This document shows positions 22,584 to 30,182 of a stretch of DNA of 64,000 nucleotides, one piece after another. This DNA is from Kribbella pratensis (GTDB lineage: Bacteria > Actinomycetota > Actinomycetes > Propionibacteriales > Kribbellaceae): NCBI RefSeq assembly GCF_004366075.1, contig NZ_SODU01000003.1, positions 1,116,001 to 1,180,000 of the forward strand, given 5' to 3'. The notes under the pieces were generated by a model. It saw only the letters and a list, made by a program, of their open reading frames with translations, was not told the origin of the DNA and did no database searches. The position numbers and the translations under genes are program-made. Each line of letters opens with the position of its first letter. Position 1 is the first letter of the stretch.

Positions 22584-22613
22584 CAGAATGCGCAATGAGC
22601 GTTGCGTATTCTG
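22584..22613. promoter_or_regulatory. 30-bp palindrome between divergent operons (operator candidate)
   Basis: CAGAATGCGCAA - TGAGCG - TTGCGTATTCTG: two 12-bp arms differing at one base, centred between the kinase operon (minus, start 22491) and the dehydratase operon (plus, start 22636). It is the only strong dyad in the ~145-nt divergent region, so a single regulator, most simply the IclR protein encoded at 20786-21520, could control both sides. Confidence 0.65.
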
Positions 22614-22635
22614 CAATCCCAACCCAGGGGGTCAC

Positions 22636-23940
22636 ATGCCTGCTTACGATGCCGACACCGTCGCCGCGCTCGCCGATCAGCAGGTGAGCTGGCAGGACAA
22701 GGCCCTGCCGCCCGCCTTCTGGGGCCGTACCGTCGCGGAGGTGCTGGCCGACAAGCCCCGGCTTTCCCAGCTCCCCACTCCGCTGATGACGCTGTCGGCC
22801 CCGGGCCTGCGACACAACGTCGACACCCTCGCCACCTGGTGCACCCGGCACGGCGTGGAGCTCGCACCGCACGGCAAGACCACGATGGCGCCCGCCCTCT
22901 GGGCGATGCAGCTGGATGCCGGCGCCTGGGCGATCACGCTGGCCAACGGGTTCCAGCTCGGTGTCGCTCGGGCGTACGGCGTACAGCGCGTGCTGATCGC
23001 GAACGCGGTGATCTCACCCCTCCAGCTGCGCTGGATCGCCGACGAACTCGCGGCCGACCCGGCGTTCGAGGTGATGGTGTGGGCCGACTCGGTCCGTACC
23101 GTCGAGCAGATGGAGGCCGCGCGCTCGGCGTACGTCGGCGCGGACGCGCGACCGCTCGACGTGATGGTCGAGGTCGGCGGCATCGGCGGCCGTACTGGCG
23201 CCCGGGATCTCGAGACCGCGCTGGCCGTGGGCAACGCGATCGCCGACGCGTCGACCCTGCGCCTCGTCGGCGTGGCCGGGTACGAGGGCGCGATCGGGCA
23301 CGGCGTCGACGAGGCCAACCTCGAGGAGGTCCGCGCGTACCTGCGGGACCTGGCGGCCGTTCATCACCGGCTGCGGTCTTTGTACGACGAGGACGTCGTA
23401 CCGGTGGTCAGCGCGGGCGGGAGCCAGTACTTCGAGCAGGTCGCGAAGGTGCTCGCCTCCGAGGCAGGCGAAGGCGCCCGGGTGGTACTGCGCTCCGGCG
23501 CGTACATCACCCACGACGACGGCCTCTACCGTCGGGTGTCGCCGCTCGGCGAGCATCCGCGGACGGACGGCGAGCAGCTCGTGCCGGCAATGCACGGGTG
23601 GATGCGGATCACGTCGCAGCCCGAGCCGGGACTGGCGATCTTCGACGGCGGACGCCGCGACTTCCCGTTCGACCAGGACTATCCCGAGCCGCAGCTGATC
23701 CGGCCGCGGTCGGACGGGTCGCCGATCCTGCCGGCCACCGGGATGAAGGTGACGAACCTCAACGACCAGCACGGCTACCTGCAGTTCGGCGACGACCAGG
23801 ACGTGGTGATCGGCGACGAGCTGCGGGTCGGCCTGTCACACCCCTGCACGGCCTTCGACAAATGGGGCCTGATCCCGGTCGTCGACGACCCGGACGCCGC
23901 AGATCCCGTGATCGTCGACCTGATCCGAACGTTCTTCTGA
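22636..23940 (+). CDS. D-serine-dehydratase-like PLP enzyme (candidate D-glucosaminate dehydratase)
   Basis: 434 aa, started at ATG 22636 with GGGGG upstream. It has the alanine-racemase-type barrel with PLP Lys81 (ELAPHGKTTMAP) and the C-terminal D-serine dehydratase domain with zinc ligands His402/Cys404 (SHPCTAFDKW). Family members eliminate water from D-serine or D-threonine to give an enamine that becomes a 2-keto acid. D-glucosaminate is also a D-alpha-amino-beta-hydroxy acid, and the same chemistry would yield 2-keto-3-deoxygluconate, the substrate of the divergent kinase. First gene of a three-gene operon; a RidA protein is encoded on the other side. D-serine/D-threonine deamination is the alternative. 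Confidence 0.85.
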   Translation: MPAYDADTVAALADQQVSWQDKALPPAFWGRTVAEVLADKPRLSQLPTPLMTLSAPGLRHNVDTLATWCTRHGVELAPHGKTTMAPALWAMQLDAGAWAITLANGFQLGVARAYGVQRVLIANAVISPLQLRWIADELAADPAFEVMVWADSVRTVEQMEAARSAYVGADARPLDVMVEVGGIGGRTGARDLETALAVGNAIADASTLRLVGVAGYEGAIGHGVDEANLEEVRAYLRDLAAVHHRLRSLYDEDVVPVVSAGGSQYFEQVAKVLASEAGEGARVVLRSGAYITHDDGLYRRVSPLGEHPRTDGEQLVPAMHGWMRITSQPEPGLAIFDGGRRDFPFDQDYPEPQLIRPRSDGSPILPATGMKVTNLNDQHGYLQFGDDQDVVIGDELRVGLSHPCTAFDKWGLIPVVDDPDAADPVIVDLIRTFF

Positions 23941-23941
23941 C

Positions 23942-25546
23942 ATGAGAGATGTCTTGATCACCGGGGCGCTGGTCGTCGACGGGTCCGGGGCGCCGGGGTA
24001 CCACGCGGACGTCGCGGTCGACGCCGGGCGGATTGTGGCTATCGGCAACGACCTCCCGGCCGCGCGCCGGACGATCGACGCGGACGGGCTGGTGCTGTCG
24101 CCCGGTTTCATCGACATGCACTCGCACTCGGACCTGCAGATCCTGGTCAACCCTGACCACACCGCCAAGGTCAGCCAGGGCGTCACGCTCGAGGTCCTAG
24201 GTCAGGACGGCCTGTCCTTCGCCCCGATCGACGATCCGACGCGGGCCGTCGTACGCCGCCAGATCGCCGGCTGGAACGGGGAACCGGACGACTTCGACTT
24301 CTCGTGGTCGACGGTCGCCGGGTACCTCGACCGCCTCGACCAGGGGATCGCCTGCAACGCGGCGTACCTGGTCCCGCAGGGCACGCTCCGCCTGATGGTT
24401 GTTGGCACCTCCAACCGTCCCGCGACCGTTGACGAGCTCGCGCGGATGAAGCAACTGCTCGCCGACGGACTGCGCGACGGCGCGGTCGGGATGAGCAGCG
24501 GACTCACCTACACGCCCGGCATGTTCGCCGGCACCGACGAGCTGGTCGAGCTGTGCGAGGTCGTCGCGTCGTACGGCGGCTACTATGCCCCGCATCAGCG
24601 CTCGTACGGCAAGGGGGCCCTCGAGGCGTACGCCGAGATGGTCGACGTGGCCCGCCGCTCCGGGTGTGCGCTGCACCTGACCCACGCGGTGATGAACTTC
24701 GCCCCGAACGCCGGCCGAGGCTCCGAGCTGGTCGAGATGATCGACAAGGCGCTCGCGTCTGGGGTCGACGTCACCACCGACACCTATCCGTACCTGCCGG
24801 GCGCCACCACCCTGGCGGCGATCCTGCCGAGCTGGACGGCCGAGGGCGGACCGGACGCGCTGCTCGCCCGGCTCCGCGATCCGTCCGCGCGGGAGCGCAT
24901 CACCTACGAACTGGAGCAGGTCGGGTCCGACGGCTGCCACGGCTGCGTGGTGGAGTGGGACACGATCGAGATCGGCGGCGTGCGCAACCCGGCCCTGTCC
25001 GACGCGGTCGGCAACACCGTCGCAGCCCTTGCGGCCCGTACCGGCAAGCCGGCCTCGGAGGTCTTCTTCGAGATCCTGCTCGCCGACGACCTCGCGACCT
25101 CGATCCTGCAGCACGTCGGCCACGAGGAGAACGTGCGCGCCATCATGCGGCACCCGTCGCACACGGGCGGCTCGGACGGCATCCTGGTCGGCGGCAAACC
25201 GCACCCGCGGTCGTGGGGCACGTTCCCGCGGTACCTCGCCCGCTACGTCCGCGAGCTCGGCGTACTCGACCTCGCCGACTGCATCCACCACCTCACCGGC
25301 CGCCCCGCCCGTCGTCTCCGGCTCCCGGACCGCGGGCTGATCCGCGAGGGGTACGCCGCCGACCTCGTCATCTTCGACCCCGCCACGGTCCAGGACACCG
25401 CTACGTTCCCCGAACCTCGCCGGCAAGCCACAGGCATCCCGTACGTCTTCGTCAACGGCATCCCAGTCATCGACGACTCGCAGCGAACGCCCACACGCCC
25501 CGGCCGCGCCATTCGCCGTACCTCAGCTGAAAGGAATTTGTCGTGA
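23942..25546 (+). CDS. N-acyl-D-amino-acid deacylase family amidohydrolase
   Basis: 534-aa metal-dependent amidohydrolase of the D-aminoacylase type. Seen: FIDMHSHSD with metal ligands His60 and His62, HLTHAVM in the barrel, a C-terminal GGSDGILVGG followed by HPRSWGTFPR with the third-metal/catalytic Asp, and the closing beta-sandwich (GYAADLVIFDPATVQD). The family removes N-acyl groups from D-amino acids. Here N-acetyl-D-glucosaminate, which has D-configuration at C2, is a plausible substrate because the next steps encoded are dehydration, KDG kinase and KDPG aldolase. One nt after the preceding stop; overlaps the aldolase by 4 nt. Confidence 0.88.
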   Translation: MRDVLITGALVVDGSGAPGYHADVAVDAGRIVAIGNDLPAARRTIDADGLVLSPGFIDMHSHSDLQILVNPDHTAKVSQGVTLEVLGQDGLSFAPIDDPTRAVVRRQIAGWNGEPDDFDFSWSTVAGYLDRLDQGIACNAAYLVPQGTLRLMVVGTSNRPATVDELARMKQLLADGLRDGAVGMSSGLTYTPGMFAGTDELVELCEVVASYGGYYAPHQRSYGKGALEAYAEMVDVARRSGCALHLTHAVMNFAPNAGRGSELVEMIDKALASGVDVTTDTYPYLPGATTLAAILPSWTAEGGPDALLARLRDPSARERITYELEQVGSDGCHGCVVEWDTIEIGGVRNPALSDAVGNTVAALAARTGKPASEVFFEILLADDLATSILQHVGHEENVRAIMRHPSHTGGSDGILVGGKPHPRSWGTFPRYLARYVRELGVLDLADCIHHLTGRPARRLRLPDRGLIREGYAADLVIFDPATVQDTATFPEPRRQATGIPYVFVNGIPVIDDSQRTPTRPGRAIRRTSAERNLS

Positions 25547-26175
25547 ACACCCTGGAGCTGCTCCGAGCCGATCGGGTTCTGACTGTCGTCCGCGCCCCGG
25601 AGATCTCGGACGCCCGCGACCTCTGCGCCGCGTTGGTTGCCGGCGGCATCCACGTCGTCGAGCTCACCTACACCACCCCGGATCTCCCCCGGCACTTGGA
25701 ACGCGCGGCCTCCACCGCGGCCGAGACCGGCGCGGTCGTCGGCGCCGGCACCGTTCAGACCGGCGACCAGGCCACCCAGGCGATCAACGCCGGCGCCCAG
25801 TTCCTCGTCACCCCCGGCCAAGGCCCCGAGGCGGCTGCGATCGCCGAGGCCGCGCGGATGGCCGGGATCCCCGTCGTACTCGGCGCCTTCACCCCGTCCG
25901 AGGTGATGACCGCGATCGCCCTCGGCTCGGCCGCGGTGAAGATCTTCCCCGCCCACCAACTGGGCCCGAAGTACTTCAAGGACCTCAACGGCCCGTTCCC
26001 CGGCGTACCGCTGATCCCGTCCGGCGGCGTCAACGCCACCAACGCTCACGACTTCCTGGCCGCCGGCGCCCTGGCCGTCAGCGCCGGCACCGATGTCGTC
26101 TCCCCCGCCGACGTAGCGTCCGCCAATTGGCCCGCCATCACCACCAAGGCCAAGACGTTCTGCGCAGCGCTGTAG
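25543..26175 (+). CDS. eda: KDPG (2-keto-3-deoxy-6-phosphogluconate) aldolase
   Basis: 210-aa class I aldolase that cleaves KDPG to pyruvate and glyceraldehyde 3-phosphate. Schiff-base Lys133 in VKIFPAHQ and catalytic Glu40 in VVELTYTTP are both present; phosphate-binding GGVNATN loop is seen at the C-terminal side. GTG start overlaps the deacylase stop (GTGA). Ends the operon whose upstream enzymes would deliver KDG, phosphorylated by the divergently encoded kinase. The KDPGal aldolase variant (DgoA) is an alternative specificity. Confidence 0.92.
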   Translation: MNTLELLRADRVLTVVRAPEISDARDLCAALVAGGIHVVELTYTTPDLPRHLERAASTAAETGAVVGAGTVQTGDQATQAINAGAQFLVTPGQGPEAAAIAEAARMAGIPVVLGAFTPSEVMTAIALGSAAVKIFPAHQLGPKYFKDLNGPFPGVPLIPSGGVNATNAHDFLAAGALAVSAGTDVVSPADVASANWPAITTKAKTFCAAL

Positions 26176-26181
26176 CTGCTT

Positions 26182-26199
26182 GTGGCATCAGTCTGCCAC
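26182..26199 (+). terminator. Small hairpin after the aldolase gene
   Basis: GTGGCA-TCAGTC-TGCCAC, a perfect 6-bp stem directly after the eda stop codon, without a clear U-tract. A weak terminator candidate only. Confidence 0.3.
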
Positions 26200-26226
26200 C
26201 TTCGTACAGCGAGCCGTGGGTCTGCC

Positions 26227-26232
26227 TAGGCT
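26227..26232 (+). promoter_or_regulatory. -10 box of a leaderless promoter
   Basis: TAGGCT ends 6 nt before the ATG of the gene at 26239 and there is no Shine-Dalgarno sequence, so transcription probably starts at or next to the start codon. Confidence 0.5.
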
Positions 26233-26238
26233 GAACAG

Positions 26239-26802
26239 ATGCCCGATACAGCACCACCTGAGGACGCCGCGTCGACAGACGCCCCGCGTACACGTCACCG
26301 CGCCCGTCTCGTCGTCGCCGGTAGCGTCGCGCTGGTGCTGCTACTGACCGCAGGCATCAGTACGTGGTTCCTGGTGATCAGGCCGCGTCAGCTGGTCGAG
26401 GTTCACGACGACACCGGGCGCATCTCGGTCCGGGTGCCGCGAGCGTGGACCAAGGAGGTCGAGGGTCGGGCTCCGAAGCAATGGGCCGCTTACCTGTACC
26501 TCGGCACATGGGAAGACTCGCCTCTCAAGGTGGCCGTGTACAACGGGCCAGGCACCGTCGACGCCGGAGAACAGTGCGGCAAAGCCGCAGAGCCTCTGGA
26601 CGGCAACACACCGGCCGCTCGGACCCGGATCTGGGCATACCCCGACTGTCCGGAGGGCCAGGTGAGCATGCTCATGCAGAAGACCTTCGAGAGCGGGGCC
26701 ACCGGGATCGTGCAGGTCCGCGCCGACGACGAGCGAACCGCCCAACAGGTCCTCGACTCTGTCCAGGTCGACTGGGTCGGCGGACGGCCTACTGGACGGT
26801 GA
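26239..26802 (+). CDS. Membrane-anchored extracytoplasmic protein of unknown function
   Basis: 187 aa. A charged ~22-residue N-terminus precedes one transmembrane helix (LVVAGSVALVLLLTAGISTWFLV, given here in part; about residues 24-46), and the remaining ~140 residues face outside. The outer domain contains GRISVRVPRAWTKEV and ends QQVLDSVQVDWVGG, a layout seen in actinobacterial proteins of the DUF-type 'serine/threonine kinase-associated' or PknB-linked sensors, but I do not recognise a specific family. Two Cys (CGKAAEP, YPDCPEG) may form a disulfide. Leaderless promoter; 3' end overlaps the convergent gene by 14 nt. Confidence 0.7.
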   Translation: MPDTAPPEDAASTDAPRTRHRARLVVAGSVALVLLLTAGISTWFLVIRPRQLVEVHDDTGRISVRVPRAWTKEVEGRAPKQWAAYLYLGTWEDSPLKVAVYNGPGTVDAGEQCGKAAEPLDGNTPAARTRIWAYPDCPEGQVSMLMQKTFESGATGIVQVRADDERTAQQVLDSVQVDWVGGRPTGR

Positions 26803-27481
26803 TGCTGCCGTAGCTGGTCCGTAGGTAGAGGCGATTCGAGGAACTGGAGTCGTTCGGTACGTCGACCTGGGTGGACCCTTGGGCCGCGAGCGCATCGATC
26901 GCGTACGTCGCCGTACGCGGAAGCTGCACCATCAGAGAACCGTCGCTGGCCGTGGCGTTGACCTGATCCGGCGCGCTGTCGAAGAGCATGTCGATCGAGC
27001 CGTGCACCGCGTCCACCGAAACCCGCGGGCTCCGCACGCGGGTCAGGGTGACCGAAGCATCGGTCGCTTCCACCGTCAATGGCGAAGCAACGCCGGTCGC
27101 AGTCATCGACGTACCGTCGGCCTTCGCGTGGACGGCGGCCGCACTTGGCACCTCCACGGTCAGCTCGACCTCGCAGTGCACGTCGGGACAGGTCGTCTCG
27201 ACGTCCAGCACTCCGCCCACCGTCGACACTCTTACGGCGGGCTTCGCGACGGCATACGTCCCGTCGACCGTCACGTGCACCTGTCCGTCGGCGCTCGCCA
27301 GCAACTGCATCGCGACAGCCGACACCACCTTCACCCCTTGCGGTCCGGGCTTGAACGAGGCCGAGTATTCGTAGGGCAGCTTGCCCCGGATCAACGACAC
27401 GGTCACCGCCCCGGCCGTGATCACCAGCACCAGCACCGGCACCAGACCGATGATCAGCATCCTCCGCTGCGCGGTCGTCAT
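26789..27481 (-). CDS. DUF4097-like repeat membrane protein
   Basis: 230 aa from ATG 27479-27481, overlapping the response-regulator stop as TGATG. One N-terminal membrane helix (MLIIGLVPVLVLVITAGAV), then ~190 residues of short repeating beta strands (LTVEATDASVTLTRVRS, VSVDAVHGSIDM, VNATASDGSLMVQLP, LYLRTSYGSITV) that read as a right-handed beta-helix/adhesin-like DUF4097 fold. Such proteins often sit with envelope-stress two-component systems; here it is the third gene of the operon with the histidine kinase and regulator and may be a target or modulator of them. Confidence 0.75.
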   Translation of the reverse strand: MTTAQRRMLIIGLVPVLVLVITAGAVTVSLIRGKLPYEYSASFKPGPQGVKVVSAVAMQLLASADGQVHVTVDGTYAVAKPAVRVSTVGGVLDVETTCPDVHCEVELTVEVPSAAAVHAKADGTSMTATGVASPLTVEATDASVTLTRVRSPRVSVDAVHGSIDMLFDSAPDQVNATASDGSLMVQLPRTATYAIDALAAQGSTQVDVPNDSSSSNRLYLRTSYGSITVQ

Positions 27482-28191
27482 CACGTGTCCAGGTACTTGA
27501 GCACGGCGAGCACCCGTCGGTGCTCGCCGTCGGTCGGGGACAACCGGAGCTTCAGGAAGATGTTGCTGATGTGCTTCTCCACGGCGCCTTCACCGACGAC
27601 GAGTGCCTGGGCGATCCCGGCGTTCGACTTTCCTTCCGCCATGGCCCGGAGAACGTCCTGTTCCCGCGGGCTCAGCACCGCGAGCGGATCCTCCTTCCGC
27701 GATCGCACCAGAAGTTGCGAGATCACCTCCGGATCCAGCGCAGCGCCACCGCCCGCGACCCGGCGCAGCCCCTCGATGAACTGATCCACATCCGCCACGC
27801 GGTCCTTGAGCAGGTACCCGACACCGCCCGGGTTCCCACCGATCAGTTCACTCGCGTAGCGCTCCTCGACGTACTGCGACAGCACCAGTACGCCGACCTC
27901 GGCGTACTGGTCGCGGATCACCAACGCCGCCCGCAGTCCCTCATCGGTGAACGTCGGCGGCATCCGTACGTCGACCACACAGACGTCCGGCCGATGCGCC
28001 TCGACCGCCTTCAGCAGCGCGTCCCCGTCCCCGACTGCCGCGACCACCGCGCAGTCCTGCTCCTCCAGCAATCGCACGATGCCCTCACGCAGCAGCACCG
28101 AGTCCTCGGCGATCACCACCCGCATCCGCTCAGTCTCCTCAACCGCCGCTCTTTCGGGCACCGTGTTTTCAGGCACCGTGTTTTCAACCAC
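27481..28191 (-). CDS. NarL/LuxR-type response regulator
   Basis: 236 aa. Receiver domain with acidic pair ED (VVIAEDSVLLREG), phospho-acceptor Asp in VCVVDVRMPP, and Lys in GYLLKDRV; C-terminal LuxR helix-turn-helix (LSPREQDVLRAMAEGKSNAGIAQ begins it, about residues 170-225). The GTG at 28191 overlaps the kinase stop by 8 nt and has GGAGGT before it, but ATG 28125 (MRVVIAED) is the usual start point for this family and also has GAGGAG; the 22 extra residues contain a tandem ENTVP duplication. Partner of the histidine kinase upstream. Confidence 0.93.
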   Translation of the reverse strand: MVENTVPENTVPERAAVEETERMRVVIAEDSVLLREGIVRLLEEQDCAVVAAVGDGDALLKAVEAHRPDVCVVDVRMPPTFTDEGLRAALVIRDQYAEVGVLVLSQYVEERYASELIGGNPGGVGYLLKDRVADVDQFIEGLRRVAGGGAALDPEVISQLLVRSRKEDPLAVLSPREQDVLRAMAEGKSNAGIAQALVVGEGAVEKHISNIFLKLRLSPTDGEHRRVLAVLKYLDT

Positions 28192-29461
28192 AGGGCACCT
28201 CCGCGATCAGCGTGGTCCCGCCACCCGGTGGACTGTCCACCGTGAGCCATCCGTCAACGCCCGCCACCCGATCGGTCAGCCCGCGCAGCCCGGTGCCCTT
28301 GGACGGATCGGCGCCACCTTGCCCGTCGTCCCGCACCTCGACCCGCAGTACGTCGCCCCTCCGCACCACCGATACCTTCACGTGCGCCGCCTCTGCATGT
28401 TTGGCTACGTTGGTCAGCGCCTCCGTCACGACGAAGTACGCGATCGACTCGATCGTCAGCGACGGCCGGGAATGTATGGCGAGCCTCAGGTGGACCGGCA
28501 CCGGTGATCGGACCGCCACCGCCGACAGTGCCGCGTCCAGACCGCGATCGGTCAGCACCGGCGGGTGCAGTCCTCGAGTCAGGTCGCGGAGCTCGGCGAT
28601 CGCCTGCATCGCCTCCGAATGCGCCTCCTCGATCAACGCGCGCACCGCGGGCTCCTTGCTTCCCAGGCGATTCTTGGCACGGCCGAGCGTCATCGCCAGT
28701 GACACGAGCCGCTGCTGGGCGCCGTCGTGCAGGTCGCGCTCCATCCGCCGCCGCTCGGCCTCAACGGAGTCGACGACCTGCTGCCGGCTCGTCACCAGCT
28801 GCGTGACGCGCTCTGCCAGGGCACCGCTCTCGGACCGGCCGAGCAACCGCCGCGCGAGCTCAGCGTCCAGCGCCGACGCCAGCCGCATCAGCCATGGCGA
28901 CACCACAAGCAGGAACACGGCCGCGACGATCGCCACCATCGAAGCGGTCTTGACCGAGTCGATCACGAACGGCCCGAGCTGCGCCTGCGCGGCGGCGAAC
29001 CGGTCGTAGTACAGCGGCAATGCGATCAGCACCGGGGGCACCGACCACGCAGCCGCGATGAGCCCCAGCCAAACGATTGCCAGCGGCAACAGCAGCAGGT
29101 AGTACAGGAACTGATGCCACATCCCGCGGTCGGTCACCGCGAGGCGCGCGTCGGCGACCCGTGATCCGCCCGGCGGCGGTGGGATCAACGGCGGGATGAC
29201 CTGCCCGCGAGTGATCCGTGCCCGCGCTCGTTCCCATCCGGCCACCCGGTACACGAACCGGTTCGCGCCGGCGCTCAGCGGAATCCCGACGTACCCGACG
29301 GGCCAAGCCAGCAAGGCGACCAGAACCGCGGCCAGCACCACCAGTCCGGAGGTGAGCACCACGATGGCGTCGCCCAGGATGTGGATGGTTGCCAACCACA
29401 AGTACGGCGAGCGCCAGAGTCGCCAGGGCGTCCGGGGAACCGGATTCGCAGCAACCGTCAT
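28184..29461 (-). CDS. Two-component sensor histidine kinase (HisKA_3 type)
   Basis: 425 aa from ATG 29459-29461 with GGAGG eight nt before. The N-terminal ~215 residues are a membrane 'sensor' domain (PF13796 type; four to five hydrophobic helices with IPLSAGANRFVYRVAGWERA between). The phospho-acceptor His lies in RRRMERDLHDGAQQRLV and the ATPase domain has VTEALTNVAKHAEA, VRDDGQGGADP and KGTGLRGLTDRV. Pairs with the response regulator and a DUF4097 protein in a three-gene operon. The signal is unknown; envelope stress is a guess from the partner. Confidence 0.93.
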   Translation of the reverse strand: MTVAANPVPRTPWRLWRSPYLWLATIHILGDAIVVLTSGLVVLAAVLVALLAWPVGYVGIPLSAGANRFVYRVAGWERARARITRGQVIPPLIPPPPGGSRVADARLAVTDRGMWHQFLYYLLLLPLAIVWLGLIAAAWSVPPVLIALPLYYDRFAAAQAQLGPFVIDSVKTASMVAIVAAVFLLVVSPWLMRLASALDAELARRLLGRSESGALAERVTQLVTSRQQVVDSVEAERRRMERDLHDGAQQRLVSLAMTLGRAKNRLGSKEPAVRALIEEAHSEAMQAIAELRDLTRGLHPPVLTDRGLDAALSAVAVRSPVPVHLRLAIHSRPSLTIESIAYFVVTEALTNVAKHAEAAHVKVSVVRRGDVLRVEVRDDGQGGADPSKGTGLRGLTDRVAGVDGWLTVDSPPGGGTTLIAEVPCG

Positions 29462-29627
29462 CCGGACCACCTCCCCGTGTCAGCGCCTGCTTGCCGTCAC
29501 AACTTACGTCGTCGGCCCAGGCGGGCGGCATGAGGACAACCCACGGACCCGGCCGGGGGTTATCCCTACCCCTGTTCGTGGGCTGGCCGGACTGTGCTGA
29601 GTGCCCGCCGCCGGAATCCTCGAAGGC

Positions 29628-30182
29628 ATGACGACGACAGCGATCAACGGCGATCTCAGCCGGGCAATCGACGGGAAACTCGGTGACGCGATCGACGACC
29701 GCGTGGCGGACGCGCTCGACGACTACATCGCCGAGGGGCGCCTGGACGGCAGGATCCGCGCCCGCCGCTCACCCGGAGGACTGGCCGCGCTGGTCGCCGC
29801 CGGGGTCGCGGCAGTGCTGCTTCCTTGGTGCCTGATTCTCGCGGCCACGCTGCCGAGCACCTATCAGGCGGGCCACTGGAAGCTCACCTGGATCGGCCTC
29901 GACTGCGGCACCGCGATCGCCGCCGGTCTCACGGCGTACCTGCTGCACACACGCAACAGATACGCCGCTCTGACCGCGATGGCCGCCGGGACGCTACTCA
30001 CGGCCGACGCCTGGTTCGACGTGAGTACGGCGGCGGCCGGGTTCGACCGCACCCTCTCGGTGACCGAGGCGCTCCTGCTGGAGCTGCCGCTCGCGGTCTG
30101 CGCCTTCGTGGTCGCCGCCCGCGAGCTCCGACGGGTCTATCCGATGAGCTCGAGCACAGGACCCTCATGCAGCGCGCGGTAG
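29628..30182 (+). CDS. Small integral membrane protein, unknown
   Basis: 184 aa from ATG 29628 (MTTTAINGDLSRAIDGKLGD). The first ~45 residues are an amphipathic, acidic helix region (DRVADALDDYIAEGRLDGRI), followed by four predicted transmembrane helices (starting near GGLAALVAAGVAAVLLPWCL, WIGLDCGTAIAAGLTAYLL, ALTAMAAGTLLTADAWF and EALLLELPLAVCAFVVA). I do not recognise the family. Its 3' end overlaps the convergent PheRS-like gene by 46 nt. Confidence 0.65.
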   Translation: MTTTAINGDLSRAIDGKLGDAIDDRVADALDDYIAEGRLDGRIRARRSPGGLAALVAAGVAAVLLPWCLILAATLPSTYQAGHWKLTWIGLDCGTAIAAGLTAYLLHTRNRYAALTAMAAGTLLTADAWFDVSTAAAGFDRTLSVTEALLLELPLAVCAFVVAARELRRVYPMSSSTGPSCSAR

